Positions 53,838 through 63,797 are shown, counted from the stretch's first letter. The stretch is 64,000 bases of DNA from Rheinheimera aquimaris (GCF_020531985.1 NZ_JAJAVQ010000003.1:62001-126000), one strand, 5' to 3'. Numbers and translations are program-made. Notes: a model not told the origin generated them from the letters alone.

Positions 53838-54548
53838 GTGTGGCGCTTATTGTGTATTTTGCTGGGTATCGCCGCTGTGCTGGATACCACTGAGGCTTAC
53901 GCGCAGGAACAAGGCTTATCAGCAGATGGTAAAAGACTGCTGAAGCTATCACCGGGCGACCCTGGCCGCAGCACTGTTGATGTAAAAGCAAAAACGCCGC
54001 CAGCGCAAATTGCCGTATATAAGTCGGTTAAAGCCGATGGCACAGCCATGTTTTCTGACCGCCAGCCACTGAACCGGCCTTATCAGATTGTACGGTATGA
54101 CTGCTTTGCCTGCGATCCGACATCCAAAGTAAACTGGCACACTGTGCCCTTGTATATCAGGCCCTATAACCAGCTAATCGCAAGGGCTGCCAGTGATTAT
54201 CAACTTGACCCGGCGCTGATCCGTGCCGTTATTCACGCAGAGTCGTCGTTTCGCCCCGCCATTGTCTCACGCAAAGGCGCGGTGGGATTAATGCAGCTGA
54301 TGCCTCAGACAGCGCAGCAACTTGGTGTGCTTGACGCCAGTGCGCCAGCACAGAATATCGCTGCAGGCAGCCGCTATCTGGCGGACTTAATCAAACAATA
54401 CAATGGCGAAGTGTCACTGGCGTTGGCTGCATACAATGCAGGCGCCAGCAATGTAAGGCGCTACAACGGCATACCACCTTTTGCCGAAACCCAGGCCTAT
54501 GTTGAGCGGGTAGCAATATTACATAAACGCTATCAGCAGGCAGGCTAA
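53838..54548 (+). CDS. Lytic transglycosylase, SLT domain, with DUF4124-like N-terminus
   Basis: The 236-residue protein (GTG 53838) has a signal peptide (about 1-22, ending AYA), a DUF4124-like segment (IAVYKSVKADGTAMFSDRQP) and a C-terminal SLT domain. The catalytic Glu is in VIHAESSFRPAIVSRKGAVG, followed by LMQLMPQTAQQLG and AYNAGASNVRRY. It cleaves peptidoglycan glycan strands. Starts at TTG 53778 and GTG 53838 are both possible; the latter gives a cleaner signal peptide. The proximity to pilT/pilU may hint at wall passage, but they lie on the opposite strand. Confidence 0.85.
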   Translation: MWRLLCILLGIAAVLDTTEAYAQEQGLSADGKRLLKLSPGDPGRSTVDVKAKTPPAQIAVYKSVKADGTAMFSDRQPLNRPYQIVRYDCFACDPTSKVNWHTVPLYIRPYNQLIARAASDYQLDPALIRAVIHAESSFRPAIVSRKGAVGLMQLMPQTAQQLGVLDASAPAQNIAAGSRYLADLIKQYNGEVSLALAAYNAGASNVRRYNGIPPFAETQAYVERVAILHKRYQQAG

Positions 54549-54973
54549 GACGATGCGACAGTGTGATTTAACGCGGCACGCATAATATCTTTCCACGACA
54601 CTAAACCGAGCAGATGCTTGTGCTCATCTGTTACCGGCAGGCAACTGATATTATGTTTTAATAATAATGCTGCAGCCTGCTTTATTGTACTGTGCTCAGA
54701 TACGGTGATGACCGGAGTGATCATAACCTGATGCACTTTGCGACTGCGGATAAATAAGCTAATGGCAGGATCGCTGGCGGCATCCATTACCGGGCTGAGC
54801 TCGCGAAAATAATCTTTTACTGAGACTATACCGACCAGACGATTGCTGGCATCTGTTACCGGTACATGCTGAAAACGCGCTTTGGCGAACACGTCGCGTA
54901 GTGAGGCCAGGCTGGCATCGGCCATAGTGGTAATCAAGCGATTACGGTGCGTCATAATTTGCGCAATGCTCAT
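54545..54973 (-). CDS. Two-CBS-domain protein downstream of pilU
   Basis: The 142-residue protein is a tandem CBS module: about 5-70 (IMTHRNRLITTMADASLASL, HVPVTDASNRLVGIVS) and about 80-140 (VMITPVITVSEHSTIKQAAALL, CLPVTDEHKHLLGLVSWKDI). It probably binds an adenine nucleotide. ATG 54973 with GAGG ahead is preferred to an in-frame GTG at 54988. It follows pilU by 23 bases and is likely co-transcribed with pilT-pilU, a linkage also seen in relatives. Confidence 0.85.
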   Translation of the reverse strand: MSIAQIMTHRNRLITTMADASLASLRDVFAKARFQHVPVTDASNRLVGIVSVKDYFRELSPVMDAASDPAISLFIRSRKVHQVMITPVITVSEHSTIKQAAALLLKHNISCLPVTDEHKHLLGLVSWKDIMRAALNHTVASS

Positions 54974-54996
54974 ACCTGCCTCACTCACGTTTGTCG

Positions 54997-56121
54997 TTAA
55001 TCGTCGCTCTTCTCAAAACCTTCTATCGTCACACCAGACAAGAAGCCTGCGCCCTTAGTGTCGCCGCTGCGCAGTTTAATCATCAGACGCAGATCGTTTG
55101 GTGAGTCTGCATGGTGGATAGCATCGGCGTAACTGATACGGCCCGCCTGATATAAATCGTACAGGGCCTGATCAAAGGTTTGCATGCCAAGCTCACGCGA
55201 TTTGGTCATCACCGCTTTAATTTCGCCCATTTCACCACGGGCAATTAAATCGGCGATTAAAGGCGAATTAAGCAACACTTCAATAGCGGCAACCCGGCCC
55301 TGCCCATCGGCAGTGGGTACCAGCTGCTGCGCCACTATGCCGCGTAAGTTCAGTGACAAATCGAACAGCAGCTTCTGGTGCATCTCTTTGGGCACCAAAT
55401 GCATAATGCGGTCTATTGCCTGGTTGGCATTGTTAGCGTGCAAAGTAGCAATACACAAATGACCGGTTTCAGCAAAAGACAAGGCATATTCCATCGTATC
55501 CTGGCTGCGAATTTCACCAATCAGGATCACATCCGGCGCCTGACGCAGTGAGCTTTTCAGTGCAGCCTCAAAGGATTCAGTGTCAATGCCGACTTCACGC
55601 TGGGTAATAAGGCTTTTATGATGCTCATGCACAAACTCGATCGGGTCTTCAATGGTCAGGATATGGCCTTTGGCATTTTTGTTGCGATAGCCAAGCAGCG
55701 CCGCCAGAGATGTCGACTTACCGGTGCCTGTACCACCAACAAACAGCACCAGCCCGCGCTTGGACATGATGACTTCTTTCATGATAGGCGGCAGGCCAAG
55801 GTCATCCACATTAGGGATTTTGGTGACAATACGGCGAATAACCATGCCAGCGCAGTCTCGCTGCCAGAAGGCCGACACCCGGAAGCGCCCTACTTCATTG
55901 GCAATCGCAAAGTTACATTCTTTGCTGGTCATAAATTCCTGTTGCTGCTTGTCATTCATCGCCGATAACACCAGCTTCAGTGAAGCCGCATCCGTCAGTG
56001 GCGTTTCATCTATCGGCAGCAGCTCACCGTTTATCTTGGCGGCTACCGGCATCCCGGCCGTGATGAATAGGTCAGACGCTTTTTCGCTGACCATTTTTTC
56101 AAGAAAATCATCTAGCTGCAT
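54997..56121 (-). CDS. pilU: Type IV pilus accessory retraction ATPase PilU
   Basis: The 374-residue hexameric ATPase assists PilT in pilus retraction. It has Walker A GGTGTGKST (about 130-138), the Asp-box segment LTIEDPIEFVHEH, Walker B PDVILIGEIRS and His-box HLCIATLHANNA. It lacks the AIRNLIRE motif of PilT and has the extended C-terminus typical of PilU. It follows pilT after six bases. Confidence 0.93.
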   Translation of the reverse strand: MQLDDFLEKMVSEKASDLFITAGMPVAAKINGELLPIDETPLTDAASLKLVLSAMNDKQQQEFMTSKECNFAIANEVGRFRVSAFWQRDCAGMVIRRIVTKIPNVDDLGLPPIMKEVIMSKRGLVLFVGGTGTGKSTSLAALLGYRNKNAKGHILTIEDPIEFVHEHHKSLITQREVGIDTESFEAALKSSLRQAPDVILIGEIRSQDTMEYALSFAETGHLCIATLHANNANQAIDRIMHLVPKEMHQKLLFDLSLNLRGIVAQQLVPTADGQGRVAAIEVLLNSPLIADLIARGEMGEIKAVMTKSRELGMQTFDQALYDLYQAGRISYADAIHHADSPNDLRLMIKLRSGDTKGAGFLSGVTIEGFEKSDD

Positions 56122-56127
56122 AGCAAT

Positions 56128-57180
56128 TTATATCCTGCCCATGGCACCGAAAGTGTTTTTATCCTGCGCTTTGGCAGCAGCGTCACGTTGTGATACCAAA
56201 CCGCGGTTCACCAGATTTACTAAACACTGGTCCATCGTCTGCATGCCATGCGCGGCACCGGTTTGGATCACCGAGTACATCTGGGCAATTTTGTCTTCCC
56301 GGATAAGGTTACGGATAGCCGGCAAGCCAACCATAATTTCATGCGCAGCAATACGACCACCACCGACCTTTTTCAGCAGCGTCTGTGAAATAACAGCGCG
56401 TAATGATTCAGACAACATAGACCGCACCATGTCTTTTTCTTCACCGGGGAAGACGTCAATAATACGGTCAATGGTTTTAGGCGCTGATGTGGTGTGCAAA
56501 GTACCAAACACCAGGTGACCGGTTTCAGCTGCTGTCATAGCCAGCCGGATGGTTTCCAGGTCTCGTAATTCACCGACCAGAATAACGTCCGGGTCTTCCC
56601 GCAGCGCTGAACGCAAAGCGTTGCTGAAACTGTGGGTATCACGGTGCACTTCACGCTGGTTAATCAGGCTGGATTTGTTGTTGTGCACAAATTCGATAGG
56701 ATCTTCTATCGTCAGAATGTGGTCATGCCGCATAGTATTGATGTAATCGATCATCGCGGCCAGCGTCGTTGATTTACCGGAGCCCGTAGGGCCGGTAACC
56801 AGCACCAGACCACGCGGGTTTTCGGCTATGGTTTTAAAAATATCCGGCGCACCTAAGTCATCCAGCGTTAATACTTCACTTGGGATAGTACGGAATACCG
56901 CGGCCGCACCACGGTTTTGCACAAAGGCGTTAACCCGGAAGCGTGCTAAGTTAGGTACTTCAAATGAAAAGTCTGATTCAAGATGTTCTTCGTATTCTTT
57001 ACGCTGCTTGTCAGTCATAATCTCGTACACTAGTGCATGTACTTCTTTATGTGACAACGGCGGAATGTTCAGTTTGCGAACATCACCATCAACCCGGATC
57101 AGTGGCGGCACGCCAGCTGAAAGGTGTAAATCTGACGCTTTATGCTGCACACTGAAGGCTAATAATTCGGTAATATCCAT
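56128..57180 (-). CDS. pilT: Type IV pilus retraction ATPase PilT
   Basis: PilT powers pilus depolymerisation for twitching and DNA uptake. The 350-residue protein has Walker A GPTGSGKST (130-138), ILTIEDPIEFVHNN, Walker B PDVILVGELRD, His-box HLVFGTLHTTSA and the signature AIRNLIRE needed for retraction. ATG 57180 is the family start (MDITELLAFSV); an in-frame candidate at 57231 lies in the opposite gene. Divergent from yggS with a 30-base gap, the standard layout. Confidence 0.96.
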   Translation of the reverse strand: MDITELLAFSVQHKASDLHLSAGVPPLIRVDGDVRKLNIPPLSHKEVHALVYEIMTDKQRKEYEEHLESDFSFEVPNLARFRVNAFVQNRGAAAVFRTIPSEVLTLDDLGAPDIFKTIAENPRGLVLVTGPTGSGKSTTLAAMIDYINTMRHDHILTIEDPIEFVHNNKSSLINQREVHRDTHSFSNALRSALREDPDVILVGELRDLETIRLAMTAAETGHLVFGTLHTTSAPKTIDRIIDVFPGEEKDMVRSMLSESLRAVISQTLLKKVGGGRIAAHEIMVGLPAIRNLIREDKIAQMYSVIQTGAAHGMQTMDQCLVNLVNRGLVSQRDAAAKAQDKNTFGAMGRI

Positions 57181-57210
57181 GACAATTTTTACTCCACTTT
57201 GCCAATTAAT

Positions 57211-57897
57211 ATGAATAACATAGCAGAACAACTGAGCCTCGCCTATTACAACCTGAACGAAAAATGCAACGTTTTGGCTACGGACAACAAAGTCGTAGCA
57301 TTAATTGCTGTCAGTAAAACCAAACCTGTTGCGGCAGTGCTGGAAGCATACCGTGCAGGCCAGCGTTTATTCGGCGAAAATTACCCGCAAGAATTAGCTG
57401 AAAAAGCACAGCAACTATCGGACTGTCAGGATATCTGCTGGCATTTTATTGGCCCTTTGCAATCGAATAAAACCAGGCTGGTAGCCGAACATTCCAGTTG
57501 GGTGCACAGTATCGACCGGCTCAAAATTGCACAGCGTCTGGCAGAGCAGCGCCCGGCACATTTAGGTAAACTTAAGGTACTGCTGCAAATTAATATCAGC
57601 AATGAGCCAACCAAAGCCGGTATTTTGCCGCAGCAACTACCTGAGCTGGCAGCAGCAGTGGCGCAGTTGCCACAACTTGAGCTAAAAGGCCTGATGGCGA
57701 TCCCCGCCCCGGGGGATAGTGAAAGAGCCTTTGCCGCGATGCAGCAGTTATCTTTACAACTGCAACAGCACTACCCGCAGGCGACTGAATTATCAATGGG
57801 CATGTCGGATGACTGGCCACTGGCTCTGACTTACGGCGCAACTATGATACGATTAGGCACCGCAATTTTTGGTGCCCGGGATTACAAACAGGAATGA
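57211..57897 (+). CDS. yggS: PLP homeostasis protein (YggS/ProSC family)
   Basis: YggS binds pyridoxal phosphate and buffers its free level; loss disturbs amino acid pools. The 228-residue TIM-barrel protein has PLP-Lys36 in LIAVSKTKPV, FGENYPQELAEK, WHFIGPLQSNK and the C-terminal LSMGMSDDWPLAL and TMIRLGTAIFG. ATG 57211 is chosen over an in-frame TTG at 57199. It overlaps proC by ATGA. Confidence 0.94.
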   Translation: MNNIAEQLSLAYYNLNEKCNVLATDNKVVALIAVSKTKPVAAVLEAYRAGQRLFGENYPQELAEKAQQLSDCQDICWHFIGPLQSNKTRLVAEHSSWVHSIDRLKIAQRLAEQRPAHLGKLKVLLQINISNEPTKAGILPQQLPELAAAVAQLPQLELKGLMAIPAPGDSERAFAAMQQLSLQLQQHYPQATELSMGMSDDWPLALTYGATMIRLGTAIFGARDYKQE

Positions 57898-58721
57898 ATA
57901 AACAGATGAATGACAATATGGTTGCTTTTATTGGTGCCGGTAACATGGCCCGCTGCGTTATTGCTGCAATGGTCAATGCCGGATATCCGGCAGAGAATAT
58001 TATCGCCGCCAATCGCAGCCAGCCCAAACTAACCGCACTGGCAGCCGATTTTGGCATTCAGACCACGCTGGATAACATCGAAGCCGTGAAAAAAGCCGAT
58101 GTGATAGTGTTGGCAGTAAAACCGCAGATGATGCAGGAAGTGTGTGCTGCGCTGATTGAAGCCGCCCCGGAAATTGCCGAGAAACTGTTTGTAACGCTGG
58201 CTGCCGGTATAACCGCAGCGCGTTATCAGCAGTGGCTTGGCGATATCCGTCTGGTCAGAGCCATGCCAAACACCCCTTCGCTGGTTCGTCTTGGCGTAAC
58301 AGGCTTATTCCCAACAGCGTGTTCTAACTATGAAAAAGCTTTTGTCGACCATATATTCAGCGGTACCGGCATGACTGTCTGGCTGGACAGCGAAGCGCAA
58401 ATTGATCACGTAATTGCCGTTACCGGCAGTTCACCGGCGTATTTCTTTTTCTTTATGCAGGCGATGCAGCAAGTAGCGGAGCAACTGGGCTTTGATGCAG
58501 CACAGGCAAAACAGATGGTGGCACAAACTGCATTGGGCGCAGCGACGATGGCACTAAACAGTGAACACAGCTTCGCTGAACTGCGTGCTCAGGTTACCTC
58601 CAAAGGGGGCACCACGCACGAAGCTGTAACCACTTTTGCTGAGCAAGGCCTTGAAAAAATGGTTTCTGATGCCATGTATGCAGCCATTAAGCGGGCGCAG
58701 GAAATGGCGCAGAGCTTGTAA
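57894..58721 (+). CDS. proC: Pyrroline-5-carboxylate reductase
   Basis: ProC makes proline from pyrroline-5-carboxylate with NAD(P)H. The 275-residue protein has the Rossmann motif FIGAGNMARCV, LAVKPQMMQEV, VRAMPNTPSLV and the C-terminal signature with SKGGTTHEAVTTF. ATG 57894 overlaps the yggS stop; ATGs at 57906 and 57918 are possible alternatives without better ribosome sites. Confidence 0.95.
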   Translation: MNKQMNDNMVAFIGAGNMARCVIAAMVNAGYPAENIIAANRSQPKLTALAADFGIQTTLDNIEAVKKADVIVLAVKPQMMQEVCAALIEAAPEIAEKLFVTLAAGITAARYQQWLGDIRLVRAMPNTPSLVRLGVTGLFPTACSNYEKAFVDHIFSGTGMTVWLDSEAQIDHVIAVTGSSPAYFFFFMQAMQQVAEQLGFDAAQAKQMVAQTALGAATMALNSEHSFAELRAQVTSKGGTTHEAVTTFAEQGLEKMVSDAMYAAIKRAQEMAQSL

Positions 58722-58758
58722 TAGCTAAGGTTTTAATAGTTAACATGCGGAGTACCCG

Positions 58759-59298
58759 ATGCAAGCTGTGATGTTTCTGATTGATACCGCCTTTAGTCTG
58801 TACCTGATGGTGGTAATACTGCGTCTTTGGTTACAACTGGTGCGGGCAGATTTTTATAATCCGTTCAGCCAGTTTGTGGTAAAAGCTACAAACCCGCTGG
58901 TTTTGCCGCTACGCCGTATTATTCCAAGTTTAGGCCGGCTCGATACCGCTACGTTGCTGCTGGCTTATGCGGTCATGCTGACCAAACTGCTTCTGCTGCA
59001 GGTGATTTCTGCAGGCCAGATAATACTGGTACCGAGTTTAATTTTTGCCGCCATTTTTTTAGTCAAAGAAGTATTAACCTTGCTGTTTTGGATCCTGGTG
59101 ATCCGCGCCCTGCTCAGCTGGTTTAGCCAGGGCCGTAGCCCGGTAGAGTACGTAATGTACCAGTTAACCGAGCCAGTACTGGCGCCAGTGCGTCGTATTC
59201 TGCCACCGCTTGGCGGGCTCGATTTGTCAGTACTGGTTGTACTGATTGGTTTGCAGTTTTTAAATATTCTGTTCAGTAACTGGTTTCCGGGTATTTAA
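58759..59298 (+). CDS. yggT: YggT family membrane protein
   Basis: The 179-residue protein has two YGGT repeats. Each has paired helices and an amphipathic segment with NP or EP and a basic proline-rich turn: NPLVLPLRRIIPSLGRLD near 47-64 and EPVLAPVRRILPPLGGLD near 135-152. YggT proteins are linked to osmotic and division-related phenotypes; the mechanism is unknown. GGAG precedes the ATG; it sits in the yggS-proC-yggT run. Confidence 0.92.
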   Translation: MQAVMFLIDTAFSLYLMVVILRLWLQLVRADFYNPFSQFVVKATNPLVLPLRRIIPSLGRLDTATLLLAYAVMLTKLLLLQVISAGQIILVPSLIFAAIFLVKEVLTLLFWILVIRALLSWFSQGRSPVEYVMYQLTEPVLAPVRRILPPLGGLDLSVLVVLIGLQFLNILFSNWFPGI

Positions 59299-59349
59299 AT
59301 CTCAGGCGCTATACTTAGCGCTTCAGGCCTGACTTACGCAAGGTGAACT

Positions 59350-59772
59350 ATGCGACACATTATACTGATGATCGTGCTGGGCTTAAGCCTCAGTATGACG
59401 GCTGTGGCTGAGCAAAAAAAGCAGCTGGGTAATTGGGATGTACACTATATTGCATTTCCGGCACCACTTTTAACACCTGAAATCGCCACGCAGTACAAGC
59501 TACAGCGCAGCAAATACAATGCGGTAATTAATATCTCGGTACTGGATAAAAACACGCAACAGGCACAAAAAGTTGCGATTTCAGGCATAGCGAAAGACCT
59601 ACAGGGCCGGCAACAAGCACTGCAGTTTAGTGAAGTCACTGAAGGCGACGCAGTTTACTATCTGGCGCAATTGCCGTTTCGGCACGAGCAGCGTTTTAGT
59701 TTTACAATCAGCATTGTCAGCGGTAATCAAAGCCAGCAACTGACTTTCGATCAAACCTTTTACGTAGACTGA
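59350..59772 (+). CDS. DUF4426 family exported protein
   Basis: The 140-residue product has a signal peptide (about 1-20, ending AVAEQ) and the family beginning [24 protein letters not shown]. Beta-rich, probably periplasmic. Function unknown, but it is consistently between yggT and rdgB in gammaproteobacteria. It ends seven bases before rdgB. Confidence 0.85.
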   Translation: MRHIILMIVLGLSLSMTAVAEQKKQLGNWDVHYIAFPAPLLTPEIATQYKLQRSKYNAVINISVLDKNTQQAQKVAISGIAKDLQGRQQALQFSEVTEGDAVYYLAQLPFRHEQRFSFTISIVSGNQSQQLTFDQTFYVD

Positions 59773-59779
59773 TAACGCT

Positions 59780-60382
59780 ATGACAGACAACATCGTGCTG
59801 GCTACCAGCAACAAAGGCAAACTGGCGGAACTGTCGCAGTTGCTTGCGCCTTTGCAGCTAAACATAGTGCCACAAAGTGAACTCGGTGTTACCGACGCTG
59901 ATGAAACCGGCCTGAGTTTTATTGAAAATGCCATTCTTAAAGCCCGTCACGCTGCGCTGGTGACCGGTTTACCGGCTATTGCTGATGATTCAGGCCTTGC
60001 AGTTGATGCCTTAGGCGGTGCACCGGGTATCTACTCAGCCCGCTACGCCGGTGAAGCAGCCAGTGACAGCAGCAACATCGATAAACTGCTGCAAGCATTA
60101 AAAGACGTGCCCCCGGGCCAACGCAGTGCGCAGTTTCATTGTGTGCTGGTATATATGCGCCACGCAGAAGACCCTACCCCGTTGATATGTCACGGTATCT
60201 GGCATGGCGAAATCAGCTTAACCCGCAGTGGTGAGCACGGTTTTGGTTACGACCCGGTATTTTTTGTGCCATCGGAAGGCTGCACCAGTGCAGAGTTAAC
60301 CCGTGAGCGCAAGCAGCAACTTAGTCATCGCGGTAAAGCACTCCGTCAGCTGTTAACCCTGCTGACAGCAGAGAAAGGATAA
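59780..60382 (+). CDS. rdgB: XTP/dITP pyrophosphatase (RdgB/HAM1)
   Basis: RdgB hydrolyses deaminated purine triphosphates such as dITP and XTP to monophosphates, keeping them out of DNA. The 200-residue protein has the family start [15 protein letters not shown], the catalytic [25 protein letters not shown] region and [11 protein letters not shown]. It is followed after five bases by hemW. Confidence 0.95.
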   Translation: MTDNIVLATSNKGKLAELSQLLAPLQLNIVPQSELGVTDADETGLSFIENAILKARHAALVTGLPAIADDSGLAVDALGGAPGIYSARYAGEAASDSSNIDKLLQALKDVPPGQRSAQFHCVLVYMRHAEDPTPLICHGIWHGEISLTRSGEHGFGYDPVFFVPSEGCTSAELTRERKQQLSHRGKALRQLLTLLTAEKG

Positions 60383-60387
60383 GCACT

Positions 60388-61530
60388 TTGGCACTGCAGT
60401 TACCGCCACTGGCGCTGTACATTCATATTCCGTGGTGTATCCAGAAATGCCCTTATTGCGATTTCAACTCACACGCTGTTAAGCAAGGTATTCCAGAGCA
60501 GGAGTACATTGCACATTTACTGGCAGATTTGCAGCAGGATCTGCCGCTGGTTAACGGCCGTGAAATCAGCAGCATCTTTATCGGTGGAGGCACGCCCAGT
60601 GTGTTTTCAGCCGCCGGTATCGGTCAAATTCTTGCGGGCGTTAAACGGCGTATTGCCTGTACAGCTGATATGGAAGTCACCATGGAAGCCAACCCCGGCA
60701 CTGTTGAAGCCGAGCGCTTTGCCGGTTATGTGGCTGCCGGGGTCACCCGGTTTTCGATTGGTGTACAAAGTTTTCAAAGCGCGCAGCTAACAGCGCTTGG
60801 CCGCATCCATGACAGCGACGAAGCAATAGCAGCAGCTAAGCTTGCCAAAGCGTTACCACTGAACAGTTTTAATCTGGATTTAATGCATGGCCTGCCACAG
60901 CAGAATGTCGCGGGTGCGCTGGCCGATTTGCAGCAGGCTATCGATTTAGCCCCACCGCACTTGTCGTGGTATCAGTTGACCATCGAGCCCAATACCGCTT
61001 TTGCCTCACGCCCACCGGTGCTGCCGCCGGACGATACCTTGTGGGATATTCAGCAACAAGGTCTGGCACTGCTGCAGCAGCATGGTTACCAGCAGTATGA
61101 AATCTCGGCCTATGCGAAAGCTGGCCAGCAATGTCAGCATAACCTGAATTACTGGCGCTATGGCGACTACCTGGGTATAGGTTGCGGGGCGCACGGTAAA
61201 ATTACGCTGCCGTCACGCAACAGTATTTTACGCACCGTAAAGATTAAACATCCCAAAGGCTATATGGATATCAGCCGTGGTTACATGGATAGCCGCCAGC
61301 AGGTAGAGCCGGAAGACAGGCCTTTTGAGTTTTTCATGAACCGTTTTCGCTTGCTGGAGCCTTGCCCGATAGACGATTTTACGGCCTTAACCGGCCTGCC
61401 GCTGAGCACTATCAGTGCCGCTATTGACGAGGCTGAGCAGAAACAACTTATTACGGTTACGGCGTCGCACTGGCAAATTACTGACAAAGGCGCCCGTTAC
61501 CTGAATGATTTGCTGACTCTGTTTATCTAG
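60388..61530 (+). CDS. hemW: Heme chaperone HemW (radical SAM, formerly HemN-like)
   Basis: The 380-residue protein has the radical SAM cluster CxxxCxxC at Cys17, Cys21 and Cys24 and IFIGGGTPSVF. The HNxxYW motif (HNLNYW) separates HemW from coproporphyrinogen oxidase HemN. HemW binds heme and delivers it to respiratory proteins. It uses a TTG start at 60388, supported by AAAGGA overlapping the rdgB stop and by family alignment of the N-terminus. Confidence 0.94.
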   Translation: MALQLPPLALYIHIPWCIQKCPYCDFNSHAVKQGIPEQEYIAHLLADLQQDLPLVNGREISSIFIGGGTPSVFSAAGIGQILAGVKRRIACTADMEVTMEANPGTVEAERFAGYVAAGVTRFSIGVQSFQSAQLTALGRIHDSDEAIAAAKLAKALPLNSFNLDLMHGLPQQNVAGALADLQQAIDLAPPHLSWYQLTIEPNTAFASRPPVLPPDDTLWDIQQQGLALLQQHGYQQYEISAYAKAGQQCQHNLNYWRYGDYLGIGCGAHGKITLPSRNSILRTVKIKHPKGYMDISRGYMDSRQQVEPEDRPFEFFMNRFRLLEPCPIDDFTALTGLPLSTISAAIDEAEQKQLITVTASHWQITDKGARYLNDLLTLFI

Positions 61531-61659
61531 CGGGCGCAGGCTAATTTAACAAAGCCCGCTGAGATAACAGAAGACTGTACTGCGATACTTTACCTTTTCA
61601 TCTGAACCAGCTTGCGTAGAATAAAACCGACTATTCTAACGACAACAGCAGGAACCCAG

Positions 61660-63510
61660 ATGAAACAGCATATTTTTACGCGCCGGGCCTTATTACCGGT
61701 AGCCATCAGCGTGGCTCTTCTGGCCGGTTGCGGACCACAGCAAACGTCTGCACCGGCATCAACTACAGCGCAAACGGCAGCAGTAGCCAGCAGCGAGTCT
61801 GAGAAAGCCAATAATCTGTTTGAACAGATTTTTATGGACAATGTACGCCGCAGCCCGTTATTGCAAACCCGTCTGGGTATTAAAGACGACTACGACAAAT
61901 GGCAGGATTTATCTGACGAGCACTTTCAGGCAGGTTTAGCGCTGACACGGCAACATCTGACGATGTTAAAAGGTATTGACCAGAGCAAACTGGATCAAAC
62001 AACCCGGGTAAGCTACCTGCTGATGCAGCAGGAACTGCAGCAAGAGCTGGATGATGCGAAATGGCGCCTGTACAGTTACCCGGTAAACCAGATGTTTGGC
62101 ACCCACTCTCAGGTACCCAGCCTGCTGATTAACCAACACAGCATCAGCAGCGAAAGCGATGCCAAAGCCTATATTGCCCGCTTAAATGCCGTACCTGCGT
62201 TGTTCACTCAGTTACAACAGCAACTGCAAAAACGTGCCGATGCCGGCATTATCGCACCGAAATTCGTGTTTCCGATGGTCATTTCCGCCAGCGAAAATGT
62301 GATTAAAGGTGCCCCATTTGATTCCGGCGACGACAGTACCCTGCTGGCCGATTTTCGTAAAAAAGTCACTGCACTTGATATTTCTGACGCGGCCAAAAAA
62401 TTGCTATTAGATGAGGCCTCCGTTGCCCTGTTGACCAGTGTTAAACCAGCCTACACCGGTTTGATTCAATATTTACAGCAATTAGAGCAACAAGCCGGCA
62501 CCGAAGATGGGGTATGGCGTTTTAAAGACGGTGACGCCTTTTACAATAATGCCCTTAAACGCACCACCACCACCGATTTAACAGCTGAGCAAATCCATCA
62601 GATTGGTCTGGACGAGGTGGCACGTATTCACAATGAGATGCGCGCTATTATGGAAAAAACCGGCTTTGATGGCGATTTAAAAGCATTCTTCAACTTTATG
62701 CAGACCGATCCGCAGTTCTATTACCCGGAAACTGACGAAGGTAAAGCTGAATACCTGAAGGATGCTACCGCCATCATTGACAATATGCGCAGCCGCCTGG
62801 ATGAGCTGTTTCTGGTCAAACCCAAAGCTGAAATGATCGTTAAAGCCGTAGAGCCGTTTCGGGAAAAAACGGCTGGCAAAGCGTTTTACCAACAGCCGTC
62901 GATGGATGGCAGCCGCCCTGGTATTTATTACGCCAACCTGTATCGTATGAGCGACATGCCCAAATATGAAATGGAAGCACTGGCCTACCATGAAGGTATT
63001 CCAGGCCACCATATGCAGCTGGCGATAGCGCAAGAGCTGGAAGATATGCCGAAATTCCGCCGTTTCGGTGGTTACACGGCCTACATTGAAGGCTGGGGTT
63101 TATACACCGAAATGCTGCCCAAAGAGATTGGCCTGTATCAGGACCCGTACTCAGACTTTGGCCGCCTCGCAATGGAATTATGGCGCGCTTGCCGTCTGGT
63201 GGTAGATACCGGTATTCACGCGAAGAAATGGAGCCGCGAACAAGCTATTCAGTATCTGCTGGATAACACGCCCAATACCCCCACAGCGGTAGAAAAAGCG
63301 ATTGAGCGCTATATTGTGATGCCATCGCAGGCCACCGCTTATAAAATTGGCATGCTGAAAATTGTCGAACTGCGCGAGAAAGCCAAAACGGCACTTGGCG
63401 ATAAATTTGATATCCGCCAGTTCCACGACACTGTACTGAAAAACGGTGCATTGCCACTGGATGTGTTGGAACAGATGGTTGATGAATATATCGCTAAAGC
63501 TAAAGCATAA
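61660..63510 (+). CDS. DUF885 family lipoprotein metallopeptidase
   Basis: The 616-residue protein has a lipoprotein signal with lipobox LLAGC (Cys24), a Thr/Ala/Ser-rich spacer, and a large helical domain. The HEGIPGHH motif at 444-451 and the following EGWGLYTEML segment provide the zinc ligands and catalytic Glu expected of DUF885 peptidases. It should degrade peptides in the periplasm or on the surface. ATG 61660 with CAGGAAC ahead is chosen over an in-frame TTG at 61612. A terminator follows. Confidence 0.9.
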   Translation: MKQHIFTRRALLPVAISVALLAGCGPQQTSAPASTTAQTAAVASSESEKANNLFEQIFMDNVRRSPLLQTRLGIKDDYDKWQDLSDEHFQAGLALTRQHLTMLKGIDQSKLDQTTRVSYLLMQQELQQELDDAKWRLYSYPVNQMFGTHSQVPSLLINQHSISSESDAKAYIARLNAVPALFTQLQQQLQKRADAGIIAPKFVFPMVISASENVIKGAPFDSGDDSTLLADFRKKVTALDISDAAKKLLLDEASVALLTSVKPAYTGLIQYLQQLEQQAGTEDGVWRFKDGDAFYNNALKRTTTTDLTAEQIHQIGLDEVARIHNEMRAIMEKTGFDGDLKAFFNFMQTDPQFYYPETDEGKAEYLKDATAIIDNMRSRLDELFLVKPKAEMIVKAVEPFREKTAGKAFYQQPSMDGSRPGIYYANLYRMSDMPKYEMEALAYHEGIPGHHMQLAIAQELEDMPKFRRFGGYTAYIEGWGLYTEMLPKEIGLYQDPYSDFGRLAMELWRACRLVVDTGIHAKKWSREQAIQYLLDNTPNTPTAVEKAIERYIVMPSQATAYKIGMLKIVELREKAKTALGDKFDIRQFHDTVLKNGALPLDVLEQMVDEYIAKAKA

Positions 63511-63524
63511 CAGCTGCGTTAGTT

Positions 63525-63555
63525 AAAAAACGCCGGTTTTACACCGGCTTTTTTT
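63525..63555 (+). terminator. Rho-independent terminator after the DUF885 gene
   Basis: GCCGG (63532-63536) pairs with CCGGC (63544-63548) around TTTTACA. An A-rich left arm pairs with the seven T residues that follow. Confidence 0.87.
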
Positions 63556-63617
63556 GTCTGTAAAGTTTTCCACGAACACTATAAAAACTGCGTAGTGACC
63601 AAAAAGATAAACGCGCT

Positions 63618-63797
63618 GTGCTCAGCTTCGTATCTCATTTTCCCTGTTTGCCTGCGGCTCAGTATTTGATTTACTCCATACTCAGCCTGCCCTGGGGCCT
63701 GCTGCAGCATGCGTTGTTTAACCATGACGCTTATCTTCAACAATACGGTACAGATAATGCTTCTATTAAACAGCGGTGTAAATCACTTACACCTTAA
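63618..63797 (+). CDS. Possible small protein, unrecognised
   Basis: A GTG-started frame of 59 codons (63618 to TAA 63797) encodes a product with a hydrophobic first half (YLIYSILSLPWGLLQHALF) and a polar second half (YLQQYGTDNASIKQRC). No good ribosome site precedes it. It occupies the 307-base space between the DUF885 terminator and the YqaE-type gene, which otherwise has no visible feature. It could be chance. Confidence 0.3.
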   Translation: MLSFVSHFPCLPAAQYLIYSILSLPWGLLQHALFNHDAYLQQYGTDNASIKQRCKSLTP

